A stretch of DNA of 64,000 nt from Flagellimonas amoyensis (GTDB lineage: Bacteria > Bacteroidota > Bacteroidia > Flavobacteriales > Flavobacteriaceae). The stretch lies in NCBI RefSeq assembly GCF_003058265.1, contig NZ_QBUK01000015.1, forward strand, positions 1 to 64,000. Direction: 5' to 3'. The position numbers and the translations under genes are program-made. Below the pieces are notes generated by a model. The model was not told the origin of the DNA. It did no database searches and saw nothing but the letters and a program-made list of their open reading frames with translations. Positions 35,482 through 43,751 of this stretch are shown one piece after another; the stretch's first letter is position 1, and each line of letters begins with the position of its first letter.

Positions 35482-36054
35482 TCAAAAGAACAATGCCTTA
35501 ACAGTGGATATCTCTTTGCGAAGTCTCCGAAGGGCAAAGGACAACTGGTTTTCCACCGAACGTTGGGAAATGTTCAACTTTTCCGCAATTTCTTTGTTGC
35601 TGACGTGGTTGATCCTGCTCAGCCGAAATACTTCCTGACATCTGTTGGGAAGTTCGGCAATGGCACTGTTGATGCGTCTGTGGAGTTCCGTCACATCTTC
35701 CTCGAGTTCCACATCGGATGTCACGGACACCGCATTGGCCGCTTCTATCTGGGTCTGGTTGAACTTTGTATCCCTCAGCGTATTGTAACACTTGAAGCGG
35801 ATGGCCTTGTACAGGTAGGACTTGATGTTATGGATCTCGACTTCTTCCCTCCGTTGCCAATAGTCGATCCAAACCTCTTGGACCAGGTCCTTGGCAATGG
35901 AGTCGTTCATGACCAAAGAAGCGGCATGGGTGTACATGGGTTCCCACAACATTCCGAACAGGGTATTGAATGCATTACTGTTCGAATCGTTGATACGTTT
36001 GGCGAGCCCATCGGGGGTTATTGTATCGTTCTGACGCTCTATCATCAGCGACAA
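35482..36054 (-). CDS. RNA polymerase ECF sigma factor (FecI-like)
   Basis: Extracytoplasmic-function sigma-70 factor, 190 residues, likely to transcribe the SusCD operon. Region 2 is at about 25-90 (AKDLVQEVWIDYWQRREE) and region 4 at about 125-180, with the helix-turn-helix VSNKEIAEKLNISQRSVENQ. No extra C-terminal domain is present. The start may be 36054 or the Met at 36045. It is transcribed with fecR, 122 bases upstream of it. Confidence 0.93.
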   Translation of the reverse strand: MSLMIERQNDTITPDGLAKRINDSNSNAFNTLFGMLWEPMYTHAASLVMNDSIAKDLVQEVWIDYWQRREEVEIHNIKSYLYKAIRFKCYNTLRDTKFNQTQIEAANAVSVTSDVELEEDVTELHRRINSAIAELPNRCQEVFRLSRINHVSNKEIAEKLNISQRSVENQLSFALRRLRKEISTVKALFF

Positions 36055-36230
36055 ATTTCATAAAAATAAGGGTCGGCCCGTATTATGATATTGTAAACTT
36101 TACGCGTCTTTCCGTGAAAAATGGACCACATTCAAAACAAGTTTCTCAGTTGCTTTGGTACGATTCCATTCACCTTCGACCCAAAAATGCAAAAACATGG
36201 ATCATGCCTATCTTTATTGATCAAAACGAT

Positions 36231-36238
36231 TATATTTG
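36231..36238 (+). promoter_or_regulatory. Probable -7 box for tRNA-Leu
   Basis: TATATTTG, an exact TAnnTTTG match, 18 bases before the tRNA; no convincing -33 element. Confidence 0.5.
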
Positions 36239-36256
36239 CAAACCAAAATTTCAACC

Positions 36257-36340
36257 GCCCACGTGGTGAAATTGGTAGACACGCCATCTTGAGGGGGTGG
36301 TGTTCGTAAGGACGTGCTGGTTCGAATCCAGTCGTGGGCA
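36257..36340 (+). tRNA. tRNA-Leu (anticodon GAG)
   Basis: An 84-nt class II tRNA. Acceptor GCCCACG pairs with CGTGGGC, discriminator A. The D-loop holds ATTGGTAGAC, anticodon stem CCATC/GGTGG encloses TTGAGGG with GAG at 34-36, a long variable arm (TGTTCGTAAGGACGT) follows, and the T-arm is CTGG-TTCGAAT-CCAG. CCA is not encoded. Confidence 0.95.
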
Positions 36341-36341
36341 C

Positions 36342-36375
36342 AAAAAAACCGCAATCTCTTGCGGTTTTTTCTTTT
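36342..36375 (+). terminator. Terminator after tRNA-Leu
   Basis: AACCGCAA (36347-36354) pairs with TTGCGGTT (36359-36366) across TCTC, with A-run before and T-run after. Confidence 0.88.
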
Positions 36376-36476
36376 TTGGCCCCCAACTACCCACAGATTC
36401 CCGATCTCTTTTCCAGAATATTGACCATTGTCATGAAAGAATCCAAAATTTATGATAAAATAATAGGTTGACATTG

Positions 36477-36512
36477 TTTTAATTGTAAATTTGTTTAACG
36501 TTTACTTTAAAA
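36477..36512. promoter_or_regulatory. Candidate operator and promoter of the carH-like/crt operon
   Basis: TTTTAATTGTAAA (36477-36489) and TTTACTTTAAAA (36501-36512) form an imperfect inverted repeat; GTAAA/TTTAC is exact around an 11-base centre. A -7-like TAAATTTG (36486-36493) lies inside it, so a bound dimer would block the promoter. The ATG of the regulator is at 36515. Self-repression is inferred. Confidence 0.5.
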
Positions 36513-36514
36513 GT

Positions 36515-37423
36515 ATGAACAGTGTAAAAAACTCTTTCAGTATTCGGGATATGGAAAACCTTTCTGGTATAAAGGCCCATACCATCCGTATCTGGGAAAA
36601 GAGGTACAATCTTTTTGACCCTGAAAGGACTGATACCAATATCAGGACCTACAGTCTTGCCAGTTTGCAAAAACTATTGAACGTTACCTTGCTCTACAAC
36701 AACGGCTACAAAATTTCGAAGATCGCCAAACTGGAAGACTCCAAGATACCTGCACTGGTCAAGGAAATTGTGGCCAAGAACAGTGAAAAGAGCCATGCGC
36801 TCAATTCCCTCAAACTGGCCATGCTCAACTTTGACCAATCCCTTTTCCTGAAGACCTACAACAACTTGATGGAAGACAGGACCTTTACCGACATCTTCAA
36901 TAAGGTGTTTATCCCTCTTCTGAACGAATTGGGACTTCTGTGGCAAACGAATACCATCAGCCCGGCACATGAGCACTTCATTTCCAACCTGATAAAGCAG
37001 AAAATCTATATCCACACCGAGCAGCTCCAAATTGAGGAGCCCACAAGAAAGGACAAGGTGTATGTTCTGTTCCTGCCCGAAAATGAAATCCATGAAATAG
37101 GATTGTTGTACATCAACTATCAGATTGCATTACGGGGCTACAAAACGATTTATCTGGGCCAGACCATGCCCATTGAAAACTTGGTGGACCTGCTCAAGTA
37201 TTACAACAACATCCGTTTTATATCCTATTTCACTGTTGCTCCCACCCAGCACGACCTGAACGATTACCTAAAAAGGTTCAACGAAGTCCTGGAAATGTCC
37301 CCGGACTCCAAACTTTATGCGTTGGGGCATCAGATACAACATATCAACAAAGAGGGGCTTCCCGATACCGTAAAACTGTTCAACTCCATTGAACACCTCG
37401 TAGAATTTCTGGAACCTGTATGA
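36515..37423 (+). CDS. MerR-type B12-binding photoreceptor repressor (CarH/LitR-like)
   Basis: Transcription factor of 302 residues. Residues 5-75 are a MerR-type winged helix-turn-helix (FSIRDMENLSGIKAHTIRIW). The next part is a cobalamin-binding helical bundle with Trp143 followed nine residues later by Glu153-His154, the W-x9-E-H signature of light-sensing CarH. The Rossmann domain (about 180-302) has E191-x-H193-x-x-G196, giving the lower axial histidine. In CarH, adenosylcobalamin builds a DNA-bound tetramer in the dark that light destroys. It is the first gene of an operon with crtI, crtB and crtZ and overlaps crtI by ATGA. TTG 36491 is a poorer start. Confidence 0.9.
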   Translation: MNSVKNSFSIRDMENLSGIKAHTIRIWEKRYNLFDPERTDTNIRTYSLASLQKLLNVTLLYNNGYKISKIAKLEDSKIPALVKEIVAKNSEKSHALNSLKLAMLNFDQSLFLKTYNNLMEDRTFTDIFNKVFIPLLNELGLLWQTNTISPAHEHFISNLIKQKIYIHTEQLQIEEPTRKDKVYVLFLPENEIHEIGLLYINYQIALRGYKTIYLGQTMPIENLVDLLKYYNNIRFISYFTVAPTQHDLNDYLKRFNEVLEMSPDSKLYALGHQIQHINKEGLPDTVKLFNSIEHLVEFLEPV

Positions 37424-38880
37424 GAAAAGCAATTGTCATAGGCTCCGGTTTTTCTTCACTGTCCGCTTCCTGTTATTTGGCCAAGGCCGGATTTGAGGTG
37501 GAAGTCTTTGAAAAAAACGACACCGTTGGAGGAAGGGCCAGACAGTTGGTGAAAGATGGCTTCACTTTTGACATCGGTCCCAGTTGGTATTGGATGCCCG
37601 ATATTTTTGACAAGTTCTTCGCCGATTTCGGAAAGACCACTGCCGATTATTACCAGTTGGACAAATTGAACCCGGCCTACAAGATATTTTTTGAGGACGA
37701 CACCCTCACCATTGGTGACTGCATGGAAACCATTTGTGAGGAATTTGAACGCATTGAGCCCGGAAGCAGTGGCCCCCTACGGCAATTTATCGGTCAGGCA
37801 CAGGAAAATTATGACATCGCCATCAACAAGGTGGTGCTCAGGCCCGGCCTCTCGCCTTTGGAGCTGGTCACCAAGGAAACGGTGCTCCGGGTAGACCAGT
37901 TTTTCAAGACCATCAGCCAAGAGGTCCGCAAAAGGTTCAAAAACCAGAAGCTCGTTTCCACGTTGGAGTTTCCGGTCCTTTTTTTGGGGGCAAAACCGAG
38001 CAATACCCCCTCCTTTTACAATTTTATGAACTTTGCCGATTTTGGTTTGGGCACATGGCATCCCAAAGGGGGCATGTACGAAATCATCAAGGCCATGAAA
38101 AGTTTGGCGGAAGAACTTGGGGTCAAAATCCATACCAGCAGTCCGGTCAGTCATATTTTGGTGTCCGATGGGCAGGTCATCGGTATCCGTAGCCTGGGAA
38201 AAAACCATTTGGCAGACGATGTGGTCAGCGGTGCGGACTACCATCATTCCGAAACCTTGTTGGACAAAAAATACAGACAATACTCCGAGGAATATTGGGC
38301 AAAAAAGACCTACGCGCCTTCCTCCCTGTTGTTTTACATCGGTTTCGACCAAAGGTTGAAGCACATAGAGCACCACAATCTTTTCTTTGACACCGATTTT
38401 GAAAAGCATGCGCAGGAAATTTATGATGACCCACAATGGCCAAGCAATCCCTTGTTCTATGCCAATTTCCCCTCCGTGACCGATGCAACAATGGCCCCCG
38501 AAGGTTGTGAAACCGGATTTTTCTTGGTTCCGATCGCGCCCGGATTGGAGGACACACCCGAGTTGAGGGAACAATATTTTGATATTGTGATGGACCGTTT
38601 TGAACGATTGACCCATCAACAGATAAAAAATACCATTATCTTTAAGGAGAGCTTCTGTGTAAATGATTTTGTGGAGCAGTACAATTCCTATAAAGGAAAT
38701 GCCTATGGCTTGGCAAATACATTGAAACAGACCGCATTTTTACGACCTAACCTCAAAAGTAGTAAGGTAAAGAACCTGTTCTTTACCGGTCAGCTTACCG
38801 TGCCGGGACCGGGGGTGCCACCATCCCTGATCTCTGGAAAATTGGTGGCCGATCTAATCACTAAAGATGTAAAAAAATGA
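37420..38880 (+). CDS. crtI: Phytoene desaturase
   Basis: FAD-dependent desaturase turning phytoene into lycopene. The 486-residue product begins with the dinucleotide-binding motif VIGSGFSSLSASCYLAKAG, then DTVGGRARQL and DIGPSWYWMPD. The C-terminal flavin site is NLFFTGQLTVPGPGVPPSLISG. Length and pattern fit bacterial CrtI and exclude the plant-type enzyme. Membrane-associated. Both ends overlap neighbours by ATGA (37420-37423 and 38877-38880), so the regulator, CrtI, CrtB and CrtZ are translationally coupled. Confidence 0.95.
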   Translation: MRKAIVIGSGFSSLSASCYLAKAGFEVEVFEKNDTVGGRARQLVKDGFTFDIGPSWYWMPDIFDKFFADFGKTTADYYQLDKLNPAYKIFFEDDTLTIGDCMETICEEFERIEPGSSGPLRQFIGQAQENYDIAINKVVLRPGLSPLELVTKETVLRVDQFFKTISQEVRKRFKNQKLVSTLEFPVLFLGAKPSNTPSFYNFMNFADFGLGTWHPKGGMYEIIKAMKSLAEELGVKIHTSSPVSHILVSDGQVIGIRSLGKNHLADDVVSGADYHHSETLLDKKYRQYSEEYWAKKTYAPSSLLFYIGFDQRLKHIEHHNLFFDTDFEKHAQEIYDDPQWPSNPLFYANFPSVTDATMAPEGCETGFFLVPIAPGLEDTPELREQYFDIVMDRFERLTHQQIKNTIIFKESFCVNDFVEQYNSYKGNAYGLANTLKQTAFLRPNLKSSKVKNLFFTGQLTVPGPGVPPSLISGKLVADLITKDVKK

Positions 38881-39719
38881 AAACTATTTTTGATGACGTC
38901 TCGTACCACTGTAGCAAAATTGTGACCAAGTCCTACAGCACCTCCTTTGCACTTGCCACCAAAATGTTGGCACCCTCCATCCGTACCGACATTTACAACA
39001 TTTATGGTTTTGTGCGGTTTGCGGACGAAATCGTGGACACTTTCCATGACTACGACAAGGAGAAACTGTTCAATGCCTTTGAAAAGGATATGGTAGAAGC
39101 TATCCAGAACAAGATCAGCCTCAACCCTATCCTGAACTCCTTTCAGCACACCTATCACAAATATGACATTCCCCATCACTTGGTGGAATCCTTTATGAAG
39201 AGTATGCGCATGGACCTTACCAAAAAAGCCTATGAAACCTTTGATGAGTACCGGGACTACATCTACGGTTCTGCCGATGTCGTGGGGCTCATGTGCCTTT
39301 GTGTGTTCGTGAACGGGGACAAGGAGAAATATGAAGAGCTAAAGGAATCGGCTATGGCCTTGGGGTCCGCTTTCCAAAAAGTGAACTTTCTGCGGGACCT
39401 CAAAGCCGACTATGAAGACCTGAACCGCACCTATTTTCCCAACACCAACTTGTTGGAACTGGATGAGCAGTCCAAAAAACGCATCGTGAACGAGATCAAG
39501 GCGGATTTCGCCCTTGGCTATTCCGGTATTACCAAATTGCCGGAACAGGCCAAGTTTGGGGTCTATACAGCCTATCGATACTACAAAAAACTGCTCCAAA
39601 AACTACAGGGCACTCCCCCTCTGGAAATCAAGAACTCTCGCATCCGAGTGCCCAACTATCAAAAATTTGGCCTGTTGGCGCATTCATACCTCAATTATAA
39701 ACTGCAAATGGTACAATGA
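38877..39719 (+). CDS. crtB: Phytoene synthase
   Basis: Joins two geranylgeranyl diphosphates to form phytoene, the first committed carotenoid step. The 280-residue product has the two aspartate-rich motifs of squalene/phytoene synthases: VRFADEIVDTFHD in the first half and LRDLKADYEDLNRTYFP in the second, which bind magnesium and the diphosphates. YSTSFALATKML is also typical. It overlaps crtI upstream and crtZ downstream by 4 bases each. Confidence 0.96.
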   Translation: MKTIFDDVSYHCSKIVTKSYSTSFALATKMLAPSIRTDIYNIYGFVRFADEIVDTFHDYDKEKLFNAFEKDMVEAIQNKISLNPILNSFQHTYHKYDIPHHLVESFMKSMRMDLTKKAYETFDEYRDYIYGSADVVGLMCLCVFVNGDKEKYEELKESAMALGSAFQKVNFLRDLKADYEDLNRTYFPNTNLLELDEQSKKRIVNEIKADFALGYSGITKLPEQAKFGVYTAYRYYKKLLQKLQGTPPLEIKNSRIRVPNYQKFGLLAHSYLNYKLQMVQ

Positions 39720-40168
39720 AGATAGCGCTCTGGATACTCATCTTTTTGGCCACCTTCAGTTTTATGGAGTTCATGGCGTGGTTCACCCATAAATATGTGA
39801 TGCACGGTTTTCTATGGAGCCTGCACAAAGACCATCACAAGAAGGACCACGATTCCTGGTTCGAGCGAAACGATGCCTTTTTTCTTTTCTATGCCGCCGT
39901 GAGCATGACCTTGTTCTACTTGGGCAGTGCCACTTCGTTCTGGTATGGCTGGCCATTGGGATTTGGCATCTTGGCCTACGGTATTGCCTATTTTATGGTA
40001 CACGATATCTTTATCCATCAACGGTTCAAATTCCTCAGGAATGCCAACAATTGGTACGCGAGGGGAGTGAGAAGGGCGCACAAAATGCATCATAAGCATC
40101 TGGGCAAGGAAGATGGGGAATGTTTTGGGATGCTGGTGGTACCCTTCAAATATTTTAAGAAACAATAG
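39716..40168 (+). CDS. crtZ: Beta-carotene hydroxylase
   Basis: Non-haem di-iron hydroxylase adding 3-hydroxyl groups to beta-ionone rings, giving cryptoxanthin then zeaxanthin. The 150-residue membrane protein has the histidine boxes HKYVMHG, HKDHHKKDHD, HDIFIHQRF and RRAHKMHHKHLG. Its presence implies that beta-carotene is made, yet no lycopene cyclase gene is in this window, so crtY must lie elsewhere. It is last in the operon; its stop is 1 base from that of the convergent TlpA-like gene. Confidence 0.95.
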   Translation: MKIALWILIFLATFSFMEFMAWFTHKYVMHGFLWSLHKDHHKKDHDSWFERNDAFFLFYAAVSMTLFYLGSATSFWYGWPLGFGILAYGIAYFMVHDIFIHQRFKFLRNANNWYARGVRRAHKMHHKHLGKEDGECFGMLVVPFKYFKKQ

Positions 40169-40169
40169 A

Positions 40170-40736
40170 TCACTCGGCGATAAGCTCGTCCAGCAGTGTA
40201 CGGGTCCGTTCGGAATTCCAGTTGGCCGCTCCCTCTTCGTCCACCACGATTTTTCCTGATTTACTGATGATGTAGGTAACGGGAATGGTACCGTTGGTCA
40301 ATTCTTGTGGTGCTTCGGATACCTGAAAATACACGGGCAGTGCATATCCTTTTTTCTCCAGAAACGCTTCCACCTTGGCCTTTTTGTCATTGGCCACAAA
40401 GGCAAAGACCACCTTGTCCTTATAATCGCCGTACAGCTTCACAAAACTTGGCAACTCGGCCACGCATGGAGGGCACCAGGTCGCCCAAACGTTCACCACT
40501 ACCACTTTCCCTTTCGTGGATTGAAAATCGGTCCGCTTGCCTTGGAGATCCACCAAGTTCCAATGGTAATCTTCGAGCGTGACCTGCTCATCATCCTCCA
40601 GCACATCCGCACTTAGGGTGGCCGCGATCACCTTATTGACCCATACACGAAGATGAAACCCAACCGGAGTAAACAGGATGAGCAGAAGGACCAATATCCA
40701 TATGACATTCCTAATCTGCTCCTTGGAAAGTTTCAT
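40170..40736 (-). CDS. TlpA-like thioredoxin-fold protein, active-site Cys present
   Basis: Membrane-anchored thioredoxin-like protein, 188 residues. An N-terminal helix (about 10-27; VIWILVLLLILFTPVGF) anchors a periplasmic redoxin domain with WATWCPPC (Cys88, Cys91) and the later cis-Pro in GTIPVTYII. It may reduce disulfides, for example for cytochrome c assembly, or act as a general thiol:disulfide oxidoreductase. Its upstream neighbour, 6 bases away, is a paralogue without the cysteines. Confidence 0.88.
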   Translation of the reverse strand: MKLSKEQIRNVIWILVLLLILFTPVGFHLRVWVNKVIAATLSADVLEDDEQVTLEDYHWNLVDLQGKRTDFQSTKGKVVVVNVWATWCPPCVAELPSFVKLYGDYKDKVVFAFVANDKKAKVEAFLEKKGYALPVYFQVSEAPQELTNGTIPVTYIISKSGKIVVDEEGAANWNSERTRTLLDELIAE

Positions 40737-40742
40737 TGTAGA

Positions 40743-41303
40743 TTATTCAGAGATCAATTCATCCAGTAGTCCATACACCTTGTTGGTGCTCCAATCCGAG
40801 ATCCCCTTTTTATGAATCACGATGTTCCCTGACTTGTCAATCAAATAAGAAGAAGGTACCTCACTGGGATCTATGGGCATCTTGTCCCCAATGATCAAGT
40901 AGGTCACTGGAAAGGTAAACCCGTGCTTTTCCATAAACTCTTCCACGGGAGGTCTGTTCTCGTTGGTGATGATGTAGAAATCCATCTTGCCCTTGTACTT
41001 GTCATAAAGTTCCTGGACACTGGCAAGCTCTGCTTCCGAAGGAAGTTTCCATGAAGCCCATAAATTGATGAAGACCACTTTTCCCTTGGACCTTTCAAAA
41101 TTGAAAAAATTCCAATCGGCATCCTTCAACCTCCAATCATAATCGGTAATCTGCTTTCTTTCCACTTTTTCGATCACTGGTGGGGAAAAGGAAAACATCC
41201 GGTTGAGTAAAATTTTGCCATAATGTCCCATTGGGGTAACAAAAAAAGAGAGCACAACAAGAATCAATATAATGTTGAGGACGGTCTTTTTACTGATCTT
41301 CAT
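40743..41303 (-). CDS. TlpA-like protein without the CxxC motif
   Basis: Paralogue of the next gene: 186 residues, the same membrane anchor (about 9-27; LNIILILVVLSFFVTPMG), and a thioredoxin fold whose active site reads LWASWKLPSEAE, so both cysteines are gone (Lys86, Ser89). The cis-Pro region is kept (VPSSYLIDKSG). The reading frame is intact and the fold conserved, so it may bind a partner or act as a chaperone rather than catalyse redox. The two genes form one operon. Confidence 0.85.
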   Translation of the reverse strand: MKISKKTVLNIILILVVLSFFVTPMGHYGKILLNRMFSFSPPVIEKVERKQITDYDWRLKDADWNFFNFERSKGKVVFINLWASWKLPSEAELASVQELYDKYKGKMDFYIITNENRPPVEEFMEKHGFTFPVTYLIIGDKMPIDPSEVPSSYLIDKSGNIVIHKKGISDWSTNKVYGLLDELISE

Positions 41304-41322
41304 TTAGTTAGGATATAAAATT

Positions 41323-41357
41323 AAAACTCCTGATATTTTGGCAATATCAGGAGTTTT
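41323..41357 (-). terminator. Terminator between aconitase and the TlpA-like genes
   Basis: A perfect 15-base stem, AAAACTCCTGATATT (41323-41337) with AATATCAGGAGTTTT (41343-41357), 5-base loop. On the minus strand TTTTAATTTT follows, which suits aconitase transcripts. Confidence 0.88.
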
Positions 41358-41378
41358 CTTGAATTATCTCAAAAAGAA

Positions 41379-43649
41379 TTAAGCATTCTCTTTTTTGATC
41401 AAATTAAGTGCAGAACCTTCATTGAACCACTTGATCTGTGCATCATTGTAGGAATGGTTGGCAATAATGGTGTCCTTACTGCCATCGGCATGGACCACTT
41501 CAATGGTCAACGGTTTGTCCGGAGCAAATTGGTCAATGTCCAAGAAATTGAAGGTATCGTCCTCCTGGATCAGATCATAATCACTTTCCTTGGCAAAGGT
41601 CAAGGCCAACATACCTTGCTTTTTCAGGTTGGTTTCGTGGATCCTGGCGAAGGATTTCACCAATACGGCTGCAACACCCAAGTGTCTTGGCTGCATCGCC
41701 GCGTGCTCCCTTGAAGAACCTTCCCCGTAGTTGTGGTCTCCCACGACCAAGGTCTTGATACCTGCCTTTTTGTAGGCACGCTGGGTATCTGGAACCCCTC
41801 CGTATTCACCTGTCAATTGGTTCTTGACAAAATTGGTCTTTTTGTTGAATGCGTTCACCGCACCGATAAGCGTATTGTTGGCAATGTTGTCCAAATGCCC
41901 CCTGAAACGCAACCATGGTCCCGCCATGGAAATGTGGTCGGTGGTACATTTGCCAAAGGCCTTGATCAACAGTTTCATTCCCTTCAGACTTGCAGGGGTA
42001 ATGGGCTCAAAAGGATCCAAAAGCTGCAAACGCTCTGAATCTGGGGCCACAATGACTTCCACACTGCTTCCATCTTCCTTAGGGGAAATATAACCTGCAT
42101 CTTCCACGGCAAAGCCTTCTGGAGGAAGCTCGTATCCTCTTGGTTCGTCCAACATCACCTCTTCCCCATCCTCATTGATCAACTTGTCGGTCACTGGGTT
42201 GAAGTCCAACCTACCGGCAATGGCAATGGCCGTTACCAGTTCGGGTGAGCCCACAAAGGCCAAGGTATTGGGGTTTCCATCCGCTCTTTTCGCAAAGTTC
42301 CTGTTGAAAGAGTGTACAATGGTATTTCGGGGTCCATCAGAAGCTTTATCGCCATAACGGTCCCACATCCCGATACAGGGTCCACAGGCATTGGCAAATA
42401 CAGTGGCGCCAATATTATTGAACGTATCGATGAAACCATCACGCTCAATGGTGAAACGTACCTGTTCGGAACCAGGGGTAATGGTGAACTGGGACTTGGT
42501 CTTCAAATTCTTATCGGCCACTTGCTTGGCCAAAGAGGCCGCTCTTGAAATGTCCTCGTAGGAAGAGTTGGTACAAGACCCTATCAATCCAACCTCAACG
42601 TTCAATGGCCAGTCGTTTTTCTTGGCAGCTTCGCCCATTTTGGAAATGGGAGTGGCCAAATCTGGCGTAAAAGGACCGTTCAAGTGGGGTTCCAACGTGT
42701 TCAGATCAATCTCGATCACTTGGTCAAAATAGCTTTCTGGGTTGGCATACACCTCTGGATCTGCGGTCAAATGCTGTTTTACCGCCAAAGCGGCATCGGC
42801 AACATCAGCACGGTTTGTGGCCCTTAGGTAACGGTCCATGGATTCATCATAACCGAAGGTGGAAGTAGTGGCACCCACTTCGGCCCCCATGTTACAGATG
42901 GTCCCTTTCCCTGTACATGACATGGAAGTGGCCCCTTCGCCAAAATATTCGATGATGGCCCCTGTTCCTCCCTTAACGGTAAGGATATCGGCCACTTTCA
43001 AGATCACATCCTTAGGTGCGGTCCAACCGGAAAGTTTACCGGTCAACTTCACCCCTATAAGTTTGGGGAATTTCAATTCCCACGCCATACCTGACATTAC
43101 ATCCACGGCATCTGCCCCACCTACTCCGATGGCCACCATACCAAGACCGCCAGCGTTCACGGTATGGGAATCGGTCCCGATCATCATCCCTCCTGGGAAT
43201 GCATAGTTTTCCAAGACCACTTGGTGAATGATACCGGCACCGGGCTTCCAGAATCCGATCCCATATTTGTTCGATACGGACTCCAAGAAATCAAAAACCT
43301 CGTTGCTGGTCTGGTTGGCCCTTTTCAAATCCGCCTCGGCACCAACTTTAGCTTGGATTAAGTGATCGCAATGTACGGTGGTCGGAACGGCTACTTTGGG
43401 CTTCCCAGCATGCATGAACTGCAACAATGCCATTTGAGCGGTCGCATCCTGACAGGCTACCCTGTCCGGTGCAAAATCAACATAATCCTTTCCTCTGGTA
43501 AATTCTTTGGTGGGTGTGCCGTCCCATAAGTGTGAGTATAATATTTTCTCCGATAAGGTCAACGGTTTCCCAACCAATTCACGGGCCTTTTCCACGCGTT
43601 CCCCCATGGAAGCATAGACGCCCTTAATCATGTCAATATCAAATGCCAT
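41379..43649 (-). CDS. Aconitate hydratase
   Basis: Citric-acid-cycle enzyme converting citrate to isocitrate with a 4Fe-4S cluster. The 756-residue product has the Cys ligands in [10 protein letters not shown] and [13 protein letters not shown], the substrate region HCDHLIQAK near the N-terminus, and the swivelling C-terminal domain with [19 protein letters not shown]. Length and pattern fit the mitochondrial-type aconitase found in Bacteroidota; because that is neither AcnA nor AcnB strictly, I leave the symbol blank. A perfect palindrome lies over its likely promoter (43669-43698). Confidence 0.95.
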   Translation of the reverse strand: MAFDIDMIKGVYASMGERVEKARELVGKPLTLSEKILYSHLWDGTPTKEFTRGKDYVDFAPDRVACQDATAQMALLQFMHAGKPKVAVPTTVHCDHLIQAKVGAEADLKRANQTSNEVFDFLESVSNKYGIGFWKPGAGIIHQVVLENYAFPGGMMIGTDSHTVNAGGLGMVAIGVGGADAVDVMSGMAWELKFPKLIGVKLTGKLSGWTAPKDVILKVADILTVKGGTGAIIEYFGEGATSMSCTGKGTICNMGAEVGATTSTFGYDESMDRYLRATNRADVADAALAVKQHLTADPEVYANPESYFDQVIEIDLNTLEPHLNGPFTPDLATPISKMGEAAKKNDWPLNVEVGLIGSCTNSSYEDISRAASLAKQVADKNLKTKSQFTITPGSEQVRFTIERDGFIDTFNNIGATVFANACGPCIGMWDRYGDKASDGPRNTIVHSFNRNFAKRADGNPNTLAFVGSPELVTAIAIAGRLDFNPVTDKLINEDGEEVMLDEPRGYELPPEGFAVEDAGYISPKEDGSSVEVIVAPDSERLQLLDPFEPITPASLKGMKLLIKAFGKCTTDHISMAGPWLRFRGHLDNIANNTLIGAVNAFNKKTNFVKNQLTGEYGGVPDTQRAYKKAGIKTLVVGDHNYGEGSSREHAAMQPRHLGVAAVLVKSFARIHETNLKKQGMLALTFAKESDYDLIQEDDTFNFLDIDQFAPDKPLTIEVVHADGSKDTIIANHSYNDAQIKWFNEGSALNLIKKENA

Positions 43650-43668
43650 TCTACAATCGATTTTTAAG

Positions 43669-43698
43669 ATTTTAGTAATTTGGTAAATTTACTAAAAT
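43669..43698. promoter_or_regulatory. Palindromic operator candidate upstream of aconitase
   Basis: ATTTTAGTAA (43669-43678) and TTACTAAAAT (43689-43698) are perfect inverted repeats around 10 bases, centred about 34 bases before the ATG. The spacer contains TAAATTTA (43684-43691), one base from the -7 consensus, so a bound dimer would cover the promoter. Confidence 0.55.
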
Positions 43699-43751
43699 AC
43701 AGGGTATTTCGGAATTAGAATCGACCTAAATAAATGGTGAAGATTTGATAT

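Noticed and set aside
36132..36474. Minus-strand frames over tRNA-Leu
   Set aside because: They include the antisense of the tRNA (WIRTSTSLRTPPPQDG-type peptide), a known artefact.
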